Assembly (NCBI GenBank): GCA_011526275.1
Contig: WTJP01000075.1
Span: 9,362 to 24,532, forward strand
Reading direction: 5' to 3'
From: Candidatus Arcticimaribacter sp.
GTDB taxonomy: Bacteria; Bacteroidota; Bacteroidia; Flavobacteriales; Flavobacteriaceae
DNA length: 15,171 nt
The stretch's first letter is position 1, and each line of letters opens with the position of its first letter. Below are positions 6,128-14,203 of the stretch, one piece after another. A program made the position numbers and the translations under genes. The notes beneath the pieces were generated by a model that saw only the letters and a list, made by a program, of their open reading frames with translations, was not told where the DNA came from and did not search any database.

Positions 6128-8460
6128 GACAGTATTTTCAATTTAGCAAAGCGCAACAAAAGCTTTTTCTCCCCCACCCCCGAGAATTTGATGGTGGCTT
6201 TTTTGTCGTTTCCAGCCCCTTCGACCTGAACGACAACCCCTTTCCCAAAACGCTGGTGTTCAACCTTTGTTCCAGTGGGTAATTCAATGAGTTCTTCTTT
6301 AGAACTGGTTGGTAGGGGTGCTTCCTGTAACTTACGTAACTTCTTGAGCTGAGTAGGATTTGGAGCCGTGTTGGGCTTTCCATCCCACGATTTAGGCACT
6401 TGCGAAGCGACCTTGGTTGGTTTATGATCCCCGAAAATGGAAGTATTGACCAAGGGCTTGTATTCATAGTTGGACTGCGGAATTTCGTAATCCAAAAAGC
6501 TTTCATCGATTTCCTCGATAAATCGGCTGGGCTCGGCATCGTTGAGTTTCCCCCAGCGGTAACGCGATTGCGTATACGATAAAAAGGCGCGCTTTTCAGC
6601 ACGGGTTAGGGCGACATAAAACAAACGGCGCTCTTCTTCCAAGCCGCTGCGCGAATCCAAATTCATGGCCGAAGGAAATAAGTCTTCTTCCATCCCCACG
6701 ATATACACATAGGGAAATTCTAACCCCTTAGCCAAGTGGATGGTCATCAACGAGACGCGTGGGATTTGATCATCGGCATTTTCATTGTCAAAGTCTGTAG
6801 CCAAGGCAACGTCTTCTAAAAACTCCGTTAAAGATCCCGTAGCATCTGCCAACTCTTGTTGTCCCTCGGTGAAATCTTTGATCCCGTTGAGCAACTCTTC
6901 TATATTCTCAATTTTACTGATCCCCTCTGGTGTGCCGTCTTTCTTTAAATCTAACACTATACGAGTGCGCTTGGTTACTTCATCGGCGGTTTCAAAGGCA
7001 TTGGCATTCTCGTTGAATACCTGCAAGCTTTTGATGAGGGTAACAAAATCGGTAAGTTTTTGTGCTGTTCCAGCGTTTACACCAATTTGCAACTCTTGGG
7101 AACGCTCTGCCACTTCAAAAATGGAAAGGTTGTGCTGCTTTGCGCCAACCACCAGTTTATCGACTGTAGTTTGTCCAATTCCCCTTGCTGGATAATTGAT
7201 AATTCGTTTTAAACTCTCTTCGTCTTTGGGGTTCACCAAAACCCGTAAATAAGCCAAAACATCTTTGATTTCTTTGCGTTGGTAGAAACTTAATCCGCCG
7301 TAAATGCGATAGGGAATGTCGCGTTTGCGCAAGGCGTCTTCCATGGCGCGTGACTGTGCATTGGTGCGATATAGAATGGCAAACTCATCGTATTTGAGCT
7401 GATCTCGTAGATTGAATTCATGGATACTGCTCGCCACATAACGCCCTTCATCAGCATCGGTAGGACAGCGTTGTACCTTTATCTTGGATCCGGCGTCGTT
7501 GGCCGTCCAAACGGTTTTGTCCAGTTTGGTCTTGTTGTGGTTGATGATGGAATTTGCCGCATTGACAATGTTTTGAGTAGAGCGATAATTCTGCTCCAAA
7601 CGGTACATGGCAACATTGTCGTAATCCTTTTGAAAATTGAGGATGTTGTTAATGTTCGCCCCGCGGAAAGCATAGATACTCTGTGCATCGTCGCCCACCA
7701 CACAAATATTTTGAAACTTGTCAGAAAGCGCACGTACAATGAGATACTGGGAGTGATTGGTATCTTGGTACTCATCCACCAAAATATAGCGGAAACGGTC
7801 TTGGTACTTGGCCAAGACATCGGGAAAGCGATTCAACAACTCATTGGTGCGCAACAATAAGTCGTCAAAATCCATAGCACCCGCTTTAAAGCAACGATCG
7901 ACATACTCGGCATAGATTTCCCCCATTTTAGGGCGGTGTGCCATCGCATCGGCTTCTTGCAGGTCGGGATCGTTGTAATACGCCCGAACCGTAATTAGAC
8001 TATTCTTAAATGAAGATATTCTACTGCGGATTTGCTTGGTCTTGTATTGGTCTTTGTTCAAGCCCATCTCCTTGATGATAGAGGCCAACAAACGATCGCT
8101 GTCCTGGGTATCGTAAATGGTGAAATTGGAAGGGAAACCTAATTTATCGGCTTCTGCTCTTAAAATTCGAGCAAAAATCGAGTGAAAAGTTCCCATCCAC
8201 AGGTTCTTTGCCTCGCTCTCTCCTACCAAATCGGCAATTCGACCTTTCATTTCTCGGGCGGCTTTGTTGGTAAAGGTCAAAGCCAAAATGGAAAAGGAAT
8301 CTACGCCTTGGGTCATCAAATAGGCAATGCGATACGTCAGCACCCGGGTTTTCCCCGAACCGGCTCCTGCAATCACAATTAAAGGCCCGTCTTTATGCAG
8401 AGTAGGCGCTCGTTGTGCCTCGTTTAAAGCATTTAAATTTGCGGTTAAATCATCTTTCAT
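6124..8460 (-). CDS. uvrD: UvrD/PcrA-type ATP-dependent DNA helicase
   Basis: A 778-residue superfamily 1A 3'-5' helicase for nucleotide excision and mismatch repair, and removal of proteins or stalled polymerase from DNA. All SF1 motifs are present: LNEAQR Q-motif (11-16), Walker A AGAGSGKT (31-38), DEYQDT (229-234), GDDAQSIYAFRGA (256-268), NYRST (291-295), then MTIHLAKGLEFPYVYIVG and EEERRLFYVALTRAEKR in domain 2A. The last 50 residues (HQRFGKGVVVQVEG...) form the PcrA/UvrD Tudor-like C-terminal domain, which contacts RNA polymerase in related proteins. I chose ATG 8460 because MKDDLTANLNALNEAQR fits the family N terminus. A TTG at 8481 would add seven residues but lies inside a possible -7 box. 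The YciO-like gene overlaps its stop by four bases, so the two form an operon. It diverges from the M20 pair. Confidence 0.95.
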   Translation of the reverse strand: MKDDLTANLNALNEAQRAPTLHKDGPLIVIAGAGSGKTRVLTYRIAYLMTQGVDSFSILALTFTNKAAREMKGRIADLVGESEAKNLWMGTFHSIFARILRAEADKLGFPSNFTIYDTQDSDRLLASIIKEMGLNKDQYKTKQIRSRISSFKNSLITVRAYYNDPDLQEADAMAHRPKMGEIYAEYVDRCFKAGAMDFDDLLLRTNELLNRFPDVLAKYQDRFRYILVDEYQDTNHSQYLIVRALSDKFQNICVVGDDAQSIYAFRGANINNILNFQKDYDNVAMYRLEQNYRSTQNIVNAANSIINHNKTKLDKTVWTANDAGSKIKVQRCPTDADEGRYVASSIHEFNLRDQLKYDEFAILYRTNAQSRAMEDALRKRDIPYRIYGGLSFYQRKEIKDVLAYLRVLVNPKDEESLKRIINYPARGIGQTTVDKLVVGAKQHNLSIFEVAERSQELQIGVNAGTAQKLTDFVTLIKSLQVFNENANAFETADEVTKRTRIVLDLKKDGTPEGISKIENIEELLNGIKDFTEGQQELADATGSLTEFLEDVALATDFDNENADDQIPRVSLMTIHLAKGLEFPYVYIVGMEEDLFPSAMNLDSRSGLEEERRLFYVALTRAEKRAFLSYTQSRYRWGKLNDAEPSRFIEEIDESFLDYEIPQSNYEYKPLVNTSIFGDHKPTKVASQVPKSWDGKPNTAPNPTQLKKLRKLQEAPLPTSSKEELIELPTGTKVEHQRFGKGVVVQVEGAGNDKKATIKFSGVGEKKLLLRFAKLKILS

Positions 8461-8478
8461 ATGCTCAATAAAATTAGC

Positions 8479-8486
8479 CAAATATT
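8479..8486 (-). promoter_or_regulatory. Possible -7 box for uvrD
   Basis: On the - strand this reads AATATTTG, matching TAnnTTTG except at the first base. A start site about 7 bases downstream would leave a leader of roughly 10-15 bases before ATG 8460. The nearest upstream TTG is only 13 bases away, shorter than the usual spacing. Weak evidence, but it argues against translation starting at the TTG at 8481. Confidence 0.22.
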
Positions 8487-8555
8487 GAGTTCAGCGCGGC
8501 AATATCACAGTTAATTATAAACATTGTATCTTCACAACTTTAGAAGCATTTACAC

Positions 8556-9827
8556 ATGAAAAAACTTTCTTTATTCTTGTTTTTGTTCTGCCTAGCGTTT
8601 AACGGCATGGGGCAAGAAATTCCCGATGAACTGACCAATAAGGTCATCCAATGGCGAAAAGAAATACATCAACATCCCGAGCTTTCCAATCGAGAATTTA
8701 AAACCGCTGAAATGGTCGCAGCACATCTGCGTGGCTTAGGAATTAAGGTGGAGACGGGCGTTGCCCACACCGGTGTAATTGGGGTTTTAAAAGGCACAAA
8801 ACCCGGGAAAGTAATTGCACTGCGCGCCGATATGGATGCGCTACCTGTGACAGAACGCAACGATTTACCCTATAAATCAACCGTTCGGGCTACATATAAC
8901 GGCAAAGAAACAGGCGTCATGCATGCCTGCGGACATGATACGCACGTCGCCATACTCATGGGTACGGCTGAATATCTAGCCAAGAACAACGACTTTGCGG
9001 GAACGGTGAAATTCATCTTTCAACCTGCAGAAGAGGGTGCTCCCCAAGGAGAAGAAGGTGGCGCTGATTTGATGATTGAAGAAGGCGCATTGGACAACCC
9101 TAAAGTAGATGCCATTTTTGGTTTACACATCAACTCGGGCACCCATGTGGGGAAAGTGCGTTACCGCCCAAGAGGAATCATGGCCTCTTCTCAACGCTTT
9201 GTCATTGACGTTAAAGGGAAACAAGCTCACGGCTCTGCCCCTTGGAAAAGTGTCGATCCCGTGGTTATTGCTGCACAAATCGTCAATGGTTTACAAACCA
9301 TCATCAGTCGAAATTCAGAACTCACTAAAGAGGCAGCTGTGATCTCTGTTGGATCGATTCATGCGGGGATTCGGTTTAATATTATTCCAGAAACAGCCCA
9401 AATGATTGGGACCATTCGCACCTTAGATGCCGACATGAAAGAAGTAATTCGAGAACGCATGAAGTCTTTAGTACCTGCCATTGCTAAAGCCTATGGTGGA
9501 GAAGCAAAAATCGAGATTCAAGACGGTGCACCGATTACCTATAACGATCCAGCATTGACCGCGCAAATGGTACCTACCCTAGAACGCGTACTCGGGAAAG
9601 AAAAGGTAGAGTTGGTCAATGCGGTCACGGGCGCAGAAGATTTTTCCTACTTCCAAAAGGAAATCCCCGGCTTTTACTTCTTTTTAGGCGGAACCCCGCT
9701 AGATGTACCAGAAAGCGAAGCACCATCGCACCACACCCCTGGCTTTTTTGTCGACAATGCCTCCTTGGTACACGGAGTAAAAGTGATGTCGGCACTCACC
9801 TTAGACTATCTTAATGCAACCAACTAA
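8556..9827 (+). CDS. Secreted M20-family amidohydrolase (first of a tandem pair)
   Basis: A 423-residue zinc metallohydrolase of subfamily M20D (aminoacylase / hippurate hydrolase / IAA-amino-acid hydrolase type) that cleaves N-acyl amino acids or similar amides. It has a type I signal peptide: MKKLSLFLFLFCLAFNGMG, with predicted cleavage before Gln20, and no lipobox Cys, so it should act outside the cytoplasm. Metal-site residues are all present: Cys125, His127 and Asp128 in HACGHD, Glu159-Glu160 in QPAEEG, His191 in GLHINS and His393 in SHHTP. His225 in GKQAHGSAP belongs to the lid/dimerization domain (about 205-325). The next gene is a paralogue, about 75% identical by eye over the mature region and starting after one base, so the two are one transcription unit. 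The substrate is not predictable. Confidence 0.92.
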   Translation: MKKLSLFLFLFCLAFNGMGQEIPDELTNKVIQWRKEIHQHPELSNREFKTAEMVAAHLRGLGIKVETGVAHTGVIGVLKGTKPGKVIALRADMDALPVTERNDLPYKSTVRATYNGKETGVMHACGHDTHVAILMGTAEYLAKNNDFAGTVKFIFQPAEEGAPQGEEGGADLMIEEGALDNPKVDAIFGLHINSGTHVGKVRYRPRGIMASSQRFVIDVKGKQAHGSAPWKSVDPVVIAAQIVNGLQTIISRNSELTKEAAVISVGSIHAGIRFNIIPETAQMIGTIRTLDADMKEVIRERMKSLVPAIAKAYGGEAKIEIQDGAPITYNDPALTAQMVPTLERVLGKEKVELVNAVTGAEDFSYFQKEIPGFYFFLGGTPLDVPESEAPSHHTPGFFVDNASLVHGVKVMSALTLDYLNATN

Positions 9828-9828
9828 T

Positions 9829-11091
9829 ATGAAAAAACAATGCTTACTCCTGTGTTTCCTTGCCGCGCTAGGAACACTCACAGCCCAAGAGATTCCCGCT
9901 TCATTGGAAGCTAAGGTCATTCAATGGCGCCACGAAATTCATCAGAATCCTGAACTCTCCAATCGAGAGTTTAAAACCGCTGAAAAAGTTGCCGCTCACT
10001 TGCGCGCGCTAGGCATGGAAGTAGAAACCGGTATTGCCCACACGGGGGTGATTGGTCTACTCAAAGGGAAACGTCCTGGAAAAGTTTTGGCTTTACGTGC
10101 CGATATGGACGGACTACCCGTTACCGAAGACAATCAACTCCCTTTTAAATCTAAAGTAAAAGCCCAGTTTAACGGACAAGAAACTGGAGTGATGCACGCC
10201 TGTGGCCACGATACCCATGTCGCTATCCTGATGGGAGTTGCAGAGCACTTGGCGAAAAACAACGACTTTGCAGGAACGGTGAAATTCATCTTTCAACCGG
10301 CTGAAGAAGGTCCACCACCGGGTGAAAAAGGAGGAGCTCGACTCATGGTCGAAGAAGGCGCCTTAGAAAACCCGAAAGTCGATGCCATCTATGGCTTGCA
10401 CATCAACTCCGCCACCCCGGTAGGACAAGTGCGCTACAAGGCCAAAGGTATTATGGCTGCGGCACAGCGCTTTGTTATTGACGTCAAAGGAAAGCAAGCG
10501 CACGGTTCGGCTCCATGGATGAGTGTTGACCCGATTGTGATTGCCGCACAAATTGTCAATGGCTTACAAACCATCATCAGCCGAAATTCAGAATTGACCA
10601 AAGAAGGAGCGGTGATATCGGTAGGTTCTATCCATGCAGGGATACGCTTCAACATCATTCCAGAAAGTGCTCAAATGATTGGAACCATCCGTACGCTAGA
10701 CGAAGACATGAAACAACTCATCATCCGCCGGATTCACGAAATGGCTCCTCAAATAGCCGCGGCTTATGGCGGAACAGCTGAAGTCACGATTCAAGAAACG
10801 GCCGCATTGACCTATAACGATCCAGCACTAACCGCTGTTGCTGTAACAAGCTTAAACAAAGCCTTAGGCAAGGAAAATGTAAAAGAAATGAGTGCTGTAA
10901 CAGGAGCAGAAGACTTTTCGGCTTTTCAAGAAAAGGTACCCGGATTTTACTTCTTTTTAGGTGGTTTAGCTGATGGCTTAAGTCCCCAAGAAGCTCCCTC
11001 TCATCACACCCCAGAATTTGTGGTAAACGATGCTGGGATGATCCACGGTGTAAAAGCCATGGTTCAACTTACTTTGGATTACCTAAAGTAA
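9829..11091 (+). CDS. Secreted M20-family amidohydrolase (second of a tandem pair)
   Basis: A 420-residue paralogue of the preceding gene. It has the same domain order and complete metal site: HACGHDTH, QPAEEG, GLHINS and SHHTP. I chose ATG 9829 because it gives a standard signal peptide (MKKQCLLLCFLAALGTLTA, cleavage before Gln20) that aligns with the paralogue. An in-frame ATG at 9814 lies inside the upstream gene and would put MQPTN in front of it. Identity to the paralogue is highest around the metal site and lid (residues 120-290). It is lowest in the last 85 residues, where VAVTSLNKALGKENVKEM and GGLADGLSPQEAPS replace the paralogue's versions. The DNA differs mainly at third positions even where the protein is identical, so this is not a recent copy. 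Its 3' end overlaps the opposing patatin gene by 23 bases. Confidence 0.92.
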   Translation: MKKQCLLLCFLAALGTLTAQEIPASLEAKVIQWRHEIHQNPELSNREFKTAEKVAAHLRALGMEVETGIAHTGVIGLLKGKRPGKVLALRADMDGLPVTEDNQLPFKSKVKAQFNGQETGVMHACGHDTHVAILMGVAEHLAKNNDFAGTVKFIFQPAEEGPPPGEKGGARLMVEEGALENPKVDAIYGLHINSATPVGQVRYKAKGIMAAAQRFVIDVKGKQAHGSAPWMSVDPIVIAAQIVNGLQTIISRNSELTKEGAVISVGSIHAGIRFNIIPESAQMIGTIRTLDEDMKQLIIRRIHEMAPQIAAAYGGTAEVTIQETAALTYNDPALTAVAVTSLNKALGKENVKEMSAVTGAEDFSAFQEKVPGFYFFLGGLADGLSPQEAPSHHTPEFVVNDAGMIHGVKAMVQLTLDYLK

Positions 11092-11968
11092 GTTTTTGTT
11101 GTGCATGGGCCCAGCCCTCTTGCCACCAATGCAGCATTTCGTTGCGATCGAAGACCAAGGAATTGGTCGTTAAAACCTTAGGGGTGTAAAACACACGCAG
11201 TTTTACGCCCTTTTCTTTGGCGAGTAACTTCCCCACTTTAATATTGTCTTTCACAATTTGATCGCCCATAAAGTCTAGGGTCGATAACAAAACATCAAAG
11301 GCATTGCGCGAACGCATGCGGTTGAGTTGTTGTACTTCAGTATCCAACATAATGGCATCGACTTCCTTTGCTCCACGGCGTATGGCCTCCTCTATGGCGA
11401 TGATGCAACCAAAACCTCCGTCGGCATACTCAAAACGGTTCTTAACCACCAAGCTCATAAAAGGCAAAAAGTTACACGACACCCAAATCCAATCGAGAAA
11501 GTCGTCATAGGTACATTCCGACAGTGCTTTGTATTCAATCTCATTTAACGTAAAATTCGAGACACAAACCACCACTTCTTTTGCACTGGCCTGCACGGTT
11601 TCGAAGATTTCAGGAGTAATTTCCCGCCCAATAAGTTTGCGTAGATTCTTGCTTTCCCCAAAGGTTTTCTTCCCCCGAAAGAAGTTTTTTACCACGTTAA
11701 AGTGGTTGATCTTCGTTTTGGTCAACTTCCCGGTTTGCTTCACCACAAAGGGATTGTTGGAAAAAATAGCGGCTTGGGTAACATGGGTAAAAGCGTGTTT
11801 AATTTCAGCTATATTATGCGCAGCCAAATGCGAGACCAACAAACTACCGGTAGAAGTCCCTACAAACAAATCGTATTCTCGTTTCTCCTCTTCCATGAGG
11901 TATTGGGCCACACCCCCTGCAAAGGCACCTTTGCTTCCGCCTCCAGAAATTACCAACGCTTTTTTCAT
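11069..11968 (-). CDS. Patatin-like phospholipase family protein
   Basis: A 299-residue acyl hydrolase with the patatin Ser-Asp dyad. Visible motifs are the oxyanion loop SGGGSKGAF (residues 8-16), the nucleophile elbow GTSTG (37-41, Ser39) and DGG (183-185, Asp183). MKKALVISGGG begins directly with the first beta strand, so there is no signal peptide or lipobox. That points to a cytoplasmic, RssA/YjjU-like protein rather than a secreted PlpD-type enzyme, and no outer-membrane barrel follows. The substrate, lysophospholipid or other acyl ester, is unknown. The final 23 bases, including the stop, overlap the end of the second M20 gene on the other strand. It is transcribed divergently from recG across a spacer with two inverted repeats. 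Confidence 0.9.
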   Translation of the reverse strand: MKKALVISGGGSKGAFAGGVAQYLMEEEKREYDLFVGTSTGSLLVSHLAAHNIAEIKHAFTHVTQAAIFSNNPFVVKQTGKLTKTKINHFNVVKNFFRGKKTFGESKNLRKLIGREITPEIFETVQASAKEVVVCVSNFTLNEIEYKALSECTYDDFLDWIWVSCNFLPFMSLVVKNRFEYADGGFGCIIAIEEAIRRGAKEVDAIMLDTEVQQLNRMRSRNAFDVLLSTLDFMGDQIVKDNIKVGKLLAKEKGVKLRVFYTPKVLTTNSLVFDRNEMLHWWQEGWAHAQQKLTLGNPK

Positions 11969-11986
11969 CTAATTCAACTTGGATTT

Positions 11987-12005
11987 ATTCGAAACTTACT
12001 CGAAT
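11987..12005. repeat. Inverted repeat ATTCGA-N7-TCGAAT
   Basis: Two perfect 6-base half-sites separated by seven bases (AACTTAC), lying 18 bases upstream of the patatin start codon. The arrangement resembles a dimeric regulator's operator. It is not a terminator because no T run follows. No protein is assigned. Confidence 0.4.
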
Positions 12006-12019
12006 TTTATGCAATTAAA

Positions 12020-12041
12020 TACAAATTAAACAAAATTTGTA
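12020..12041. promoter_or_regulatory. Palindrome TACAAATT-N6-AATTTGTA upstream of recG
   Basis: A perfect 8-base inverted repeat with a six-base spacer (AAACAA), ending 12 bases before the recG ATG and 51 bases from the patatin start. Each arm contains AATTTG, the 3' part of the Bacteroidota -7 box, facing opposite directions. It could be the cores of two divergent promoters, an operator, or both. There is no perfect TAnnTTTG and no clear -33 partner, so the role is inferred. Confidence 0.42.
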
Positions 12042-12053
12042 CCCAATTATCCT

Positions 12054-14153
12054 ATGGACCCACTGCAAACCTCCATCGAATATTTAAAAGGCATAGGCCC
12101 CAACCGGGCTGCACTGCTTCGAGAGGAATTGGGTTTACGCACCTACCAAGACCTGTTGCACTTTTTCCCCAACCGCTATATCGACCGTTCCCGCTTTTAC
12201 CCACTCAATCAACTGCCGCAAAACAATGCCGAGGTGCAAGTAAAGGGGGAAATCACCCAAATTAAAACCGTACCCATGAAACGCGGGAAACGCTTGGTCG
12301 CATTTTTTAGTGATGGTACTTCTACCATTGAATTGGTTTGGTTTCGCGGGCATAAATGGATTCAAGAACAATTAAAACTAAACACCCCTTACGTCGCATT
12401 TGGACGTTTGTCGTGGTATGGCACTAAGGCCAATATGCCCCATCCGGAACTGACTTTAGCGGCAGAATATGAAGCGACCAAAATGGGCGCCTTACACCCT
12501 GTTTATCCCTCCACTGAGAAACTCATCAACAAAGGCGTTACCCAACGCATCATGAAACAAATGGTGTACAACTTGTTTCAGCTCACTGGGAATCAATTTC
12601 AAGAAAATCTCCCTGATTATTTATTGAAAGAACTTCAGTTAATTTCCCGTAAAGATGCCATCGTCAATGCCCACTTCCCAGAAAATACCGAGGCCTTGAC
12701 CCAAGCCCAACGCCGTTTAAAATTTGAAGAGCTTTTTTACATTCAACTGCAACTCATTCAAAAGAACCGCTTGCAGAAACAAAAAATTCGCGGCTATACT
12801 TTCGAAAAAGTAGGCGACGCTTTTAATACCTATTTCACCCAGCACCTCCCCTTCCAATTGACGGGAGCCCAGCAAAGGGTCGTCAAAGAAATTCGCCACG
12901 ACATGGGAACCGGAAAGCAAATGAATCGCCTTTTACAGGGTGATGTTGGTTCGGGGAAAACCATAGTGGCGTTGCTGAGTATGCTTATTGCAAAAGACAA
13001 CGACTTTCAAAGCTGCTTGATGGCACCTACCGAGATTTTAGCTACCCAGCACTACCAATCCATTCGAGAAGCCTTAGGCGATATGGACATCCAAGTTGCC
13101 CTCTTGACGGGCTCGGTAAAAGGAGCGGAACGCAAAGCCATTTTCGAAGCCTTGGCCAACGGTTCGCTGCACCTGCTCATCGGTACCCATGCGGTTATTG
13201 AAGAGAAAGTTCACTTCCACAACTTGGGCCTCGCCATTATCGACGAGCAACACCGCTTTGGGGTGGCACAGCGTGCAAAACTTTGGAAAAAGAATCAGCT
13301 ACCGCCACATGTGTTGGTCATGACCGCTACCCCCATCCCGCGTACCCTTGCCATGAGTGTCTATGGGGATTTAGACATCTCGGTCATCGATGAATTGCCC
13401 CCCGGGCGAAAAGAGATTAAAACGGTATTGCGCACCGATGCCAATCGGCTAAACGTGTTTCAATTTCTCAAAGAAGAAATCGCCAAGGGCAGGCAGGTAT
13501 ATATCGTGTATCCGCTCATCCAAGAGTCGGAAAAAATGGATTATAAAGACTTGATGGACGGCTATGAAAGCTTGGTGCGCACTTTCCCCCTCCCCGATTA
13601 CCGCATCAGCATCGTACATGGGCAAATGAAACCAGCCGACAAAGACTACGAAATGCAGCGTTTTGTCTCGGGACAAACACAAATCATGGTAGCGACCACG
13701 GTCATTGAGGTGGGCGTTAATGTCCCCAATGCCTCGGTGATGATCATCGAAAGTGCCGAACGATTTGGCTTGTCGCAATTGCATCAATTACGCGGACGTG
13801 TGGGCCGAGGAGCCGATCAAAGTTATTGTATCCTCATGTCGGGGAACAAACGCTCGCAAGAAGCCCAAACCCGTTTACAAACCATGGTACAAACCAATGA
13901 CGGTTTTGAAATCGCCGAGGTCGATTTGCGATTACGCGGTCCAGGTGACCTTATGGGAACCCAGCAAAGCGGAGTTTTACAACTCAAAATTGCCGATTTA
14001 TTGAAAGACCAAGAAATCCTAAAAACTGCCCGCTTTTACGCTCAAAAAATAGTGGAAAAAGATCCCGATATGGCGGCAGAAGAACACCGACGCATTGGGC
14101 AAACCTATGCCAAAATAACTGCCCACAAGAACATCTGGAATTACATTAGTTAG
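12054..14153 (+). CDS. recG: ATP-dependent DNA helicase RecG
   Basis: A 699-residue superfamily 2 branch-migration helicase that reverses stalled forks and processes Holliday junctions and R/D-loops. Order of parts: N-terminal helix-hairpin region (LKGIGPNRAALL, 11-22), the OB-fold wedge domain (about 55-140), then the two motor domains. Walker A is GDVGSGKT (296-303) and the DEQH box is at 397-400. MTATPIPRTLAMS, ATTVIEVGVNVPNA and QLHQLRGRVGRG follow in that order. The segment after motif VI (LRLRGPGDLMGTQQSG) is the RecG-specific TRG translocation region. The length is that of full RecG. The start at ATG 12054 (MDPLQTSIEYLKGIGP) fits the family N terminus. It is divergent from the patatin gene, and pheT follows on the same strand after 50 bases. 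Confidence 0.96.
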   Translation: MDPLQTSIEYLKGIGPNRAALLREELGLRTYQDLLHFFPNRYIDRSRFYPLNQLPQNNAEVQVKGEITQIKTVPMKRGKRLVAFFSDGTSTIELVWFRGHKWIQEQLKLNTPYVAFGRLSWYGTKANMPHPELTLAAEYEATKMGALHPVYPSTEKLINKGVTQRIMKQMVYNLFQLTGNQFQENLPDYLLKELQLISRKDAIVNAHFPENTEALTQAQRRLKFEELFYIQLQLIQKNRLQKQKIRGYTFEKVGDAFNTYFTQHLPFQLTGAQQRVVKEIRHDMGTGKQMNRLLQGDVGSGKTIVALLSMLIAKDNDFQSCLMAPTEILATQHYQSIREALGDMDIQVALLTGSVKGAERKAIFEALANGSLHLLIGTHAVIEEKVHFHNLGLAIIDEQHRFGVAQRAKLWKKNQLPPHVLVMTATPIPRTLAMSVYGDLDISVIDELPPGRKEIKTVLRTDANRLNVFQFLKEEIAKGRQVYIVYPLIQESEKMDYKDLMDGYESLVRTFPLPDYRISIVHGQMKPADKDYEMQRFVSGQTQIMVATTVIEVGVNVPNASVMIIESAERFGLSQLHQLRGRVGRGADQSYCILMSGNKRSQEAQTRLQTMVQTNDGFEIAEVDLRLRGPGDLMGTQQSGVLQLKIADLLKDQEILKTARFYAQKIVEKDPDMAAEEHRRIGQTYAKITAHKNIWNYIS

Positions 14154-14179
14154 GACTGTCATTTTGCCTGCGGGTTACT

Positions 14180-14199
14180 TATATTTGTGGCTAAATTTG
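14180..14199 (+). promoter_or_regulatory. Two TAnnTTTG boxes upstream of pheT
   Basis: TATATTTG (14180-14187) and TAAATTTG (14192-14199) each match the Bacteroidota -7 consensus exactly, 12 bases apart. The only nearby -33-like TTTG (14163-14166) is 13 bases from the first box and 25 from the second, so neither spacing is ideal. Using the first box would give a leader of about 10 bases. pheT may therefore have its own promoter in the 50-base gap after recG. Confidence 0.35.
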
Positions 14200-14203
14200 A
14201 TTT

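Noticed and set aside
7420..7860. 146-codon open frame on the + strand inside uvrD
   Set aside because: It is antisense to the conserved helicase motifs and has no recognisable domain of its own.
8461..8555. Small gene or RNA in the uvrD-M20 spacer
   Set aside because: Only 95 AT-rich bases, with no open frame with a plausible product and no stable hairpin; probably just divergent promoters.
9814..9828. Earlier in-frame ATG for the second M20 gene
   Set aside because: It would place MQPTN before a normal signal peptide and overlap the upstream gene; ATG 9829 aligns with the paralogue.
11529..12265. Overlapping + strand open frames (147 and 187 codons) across patatin and the recG start
   Set aside because: They are antisense to patatin and out of frame with recG, and cross the promoter spacer with low-complexity, unfamiliar protein sequence.
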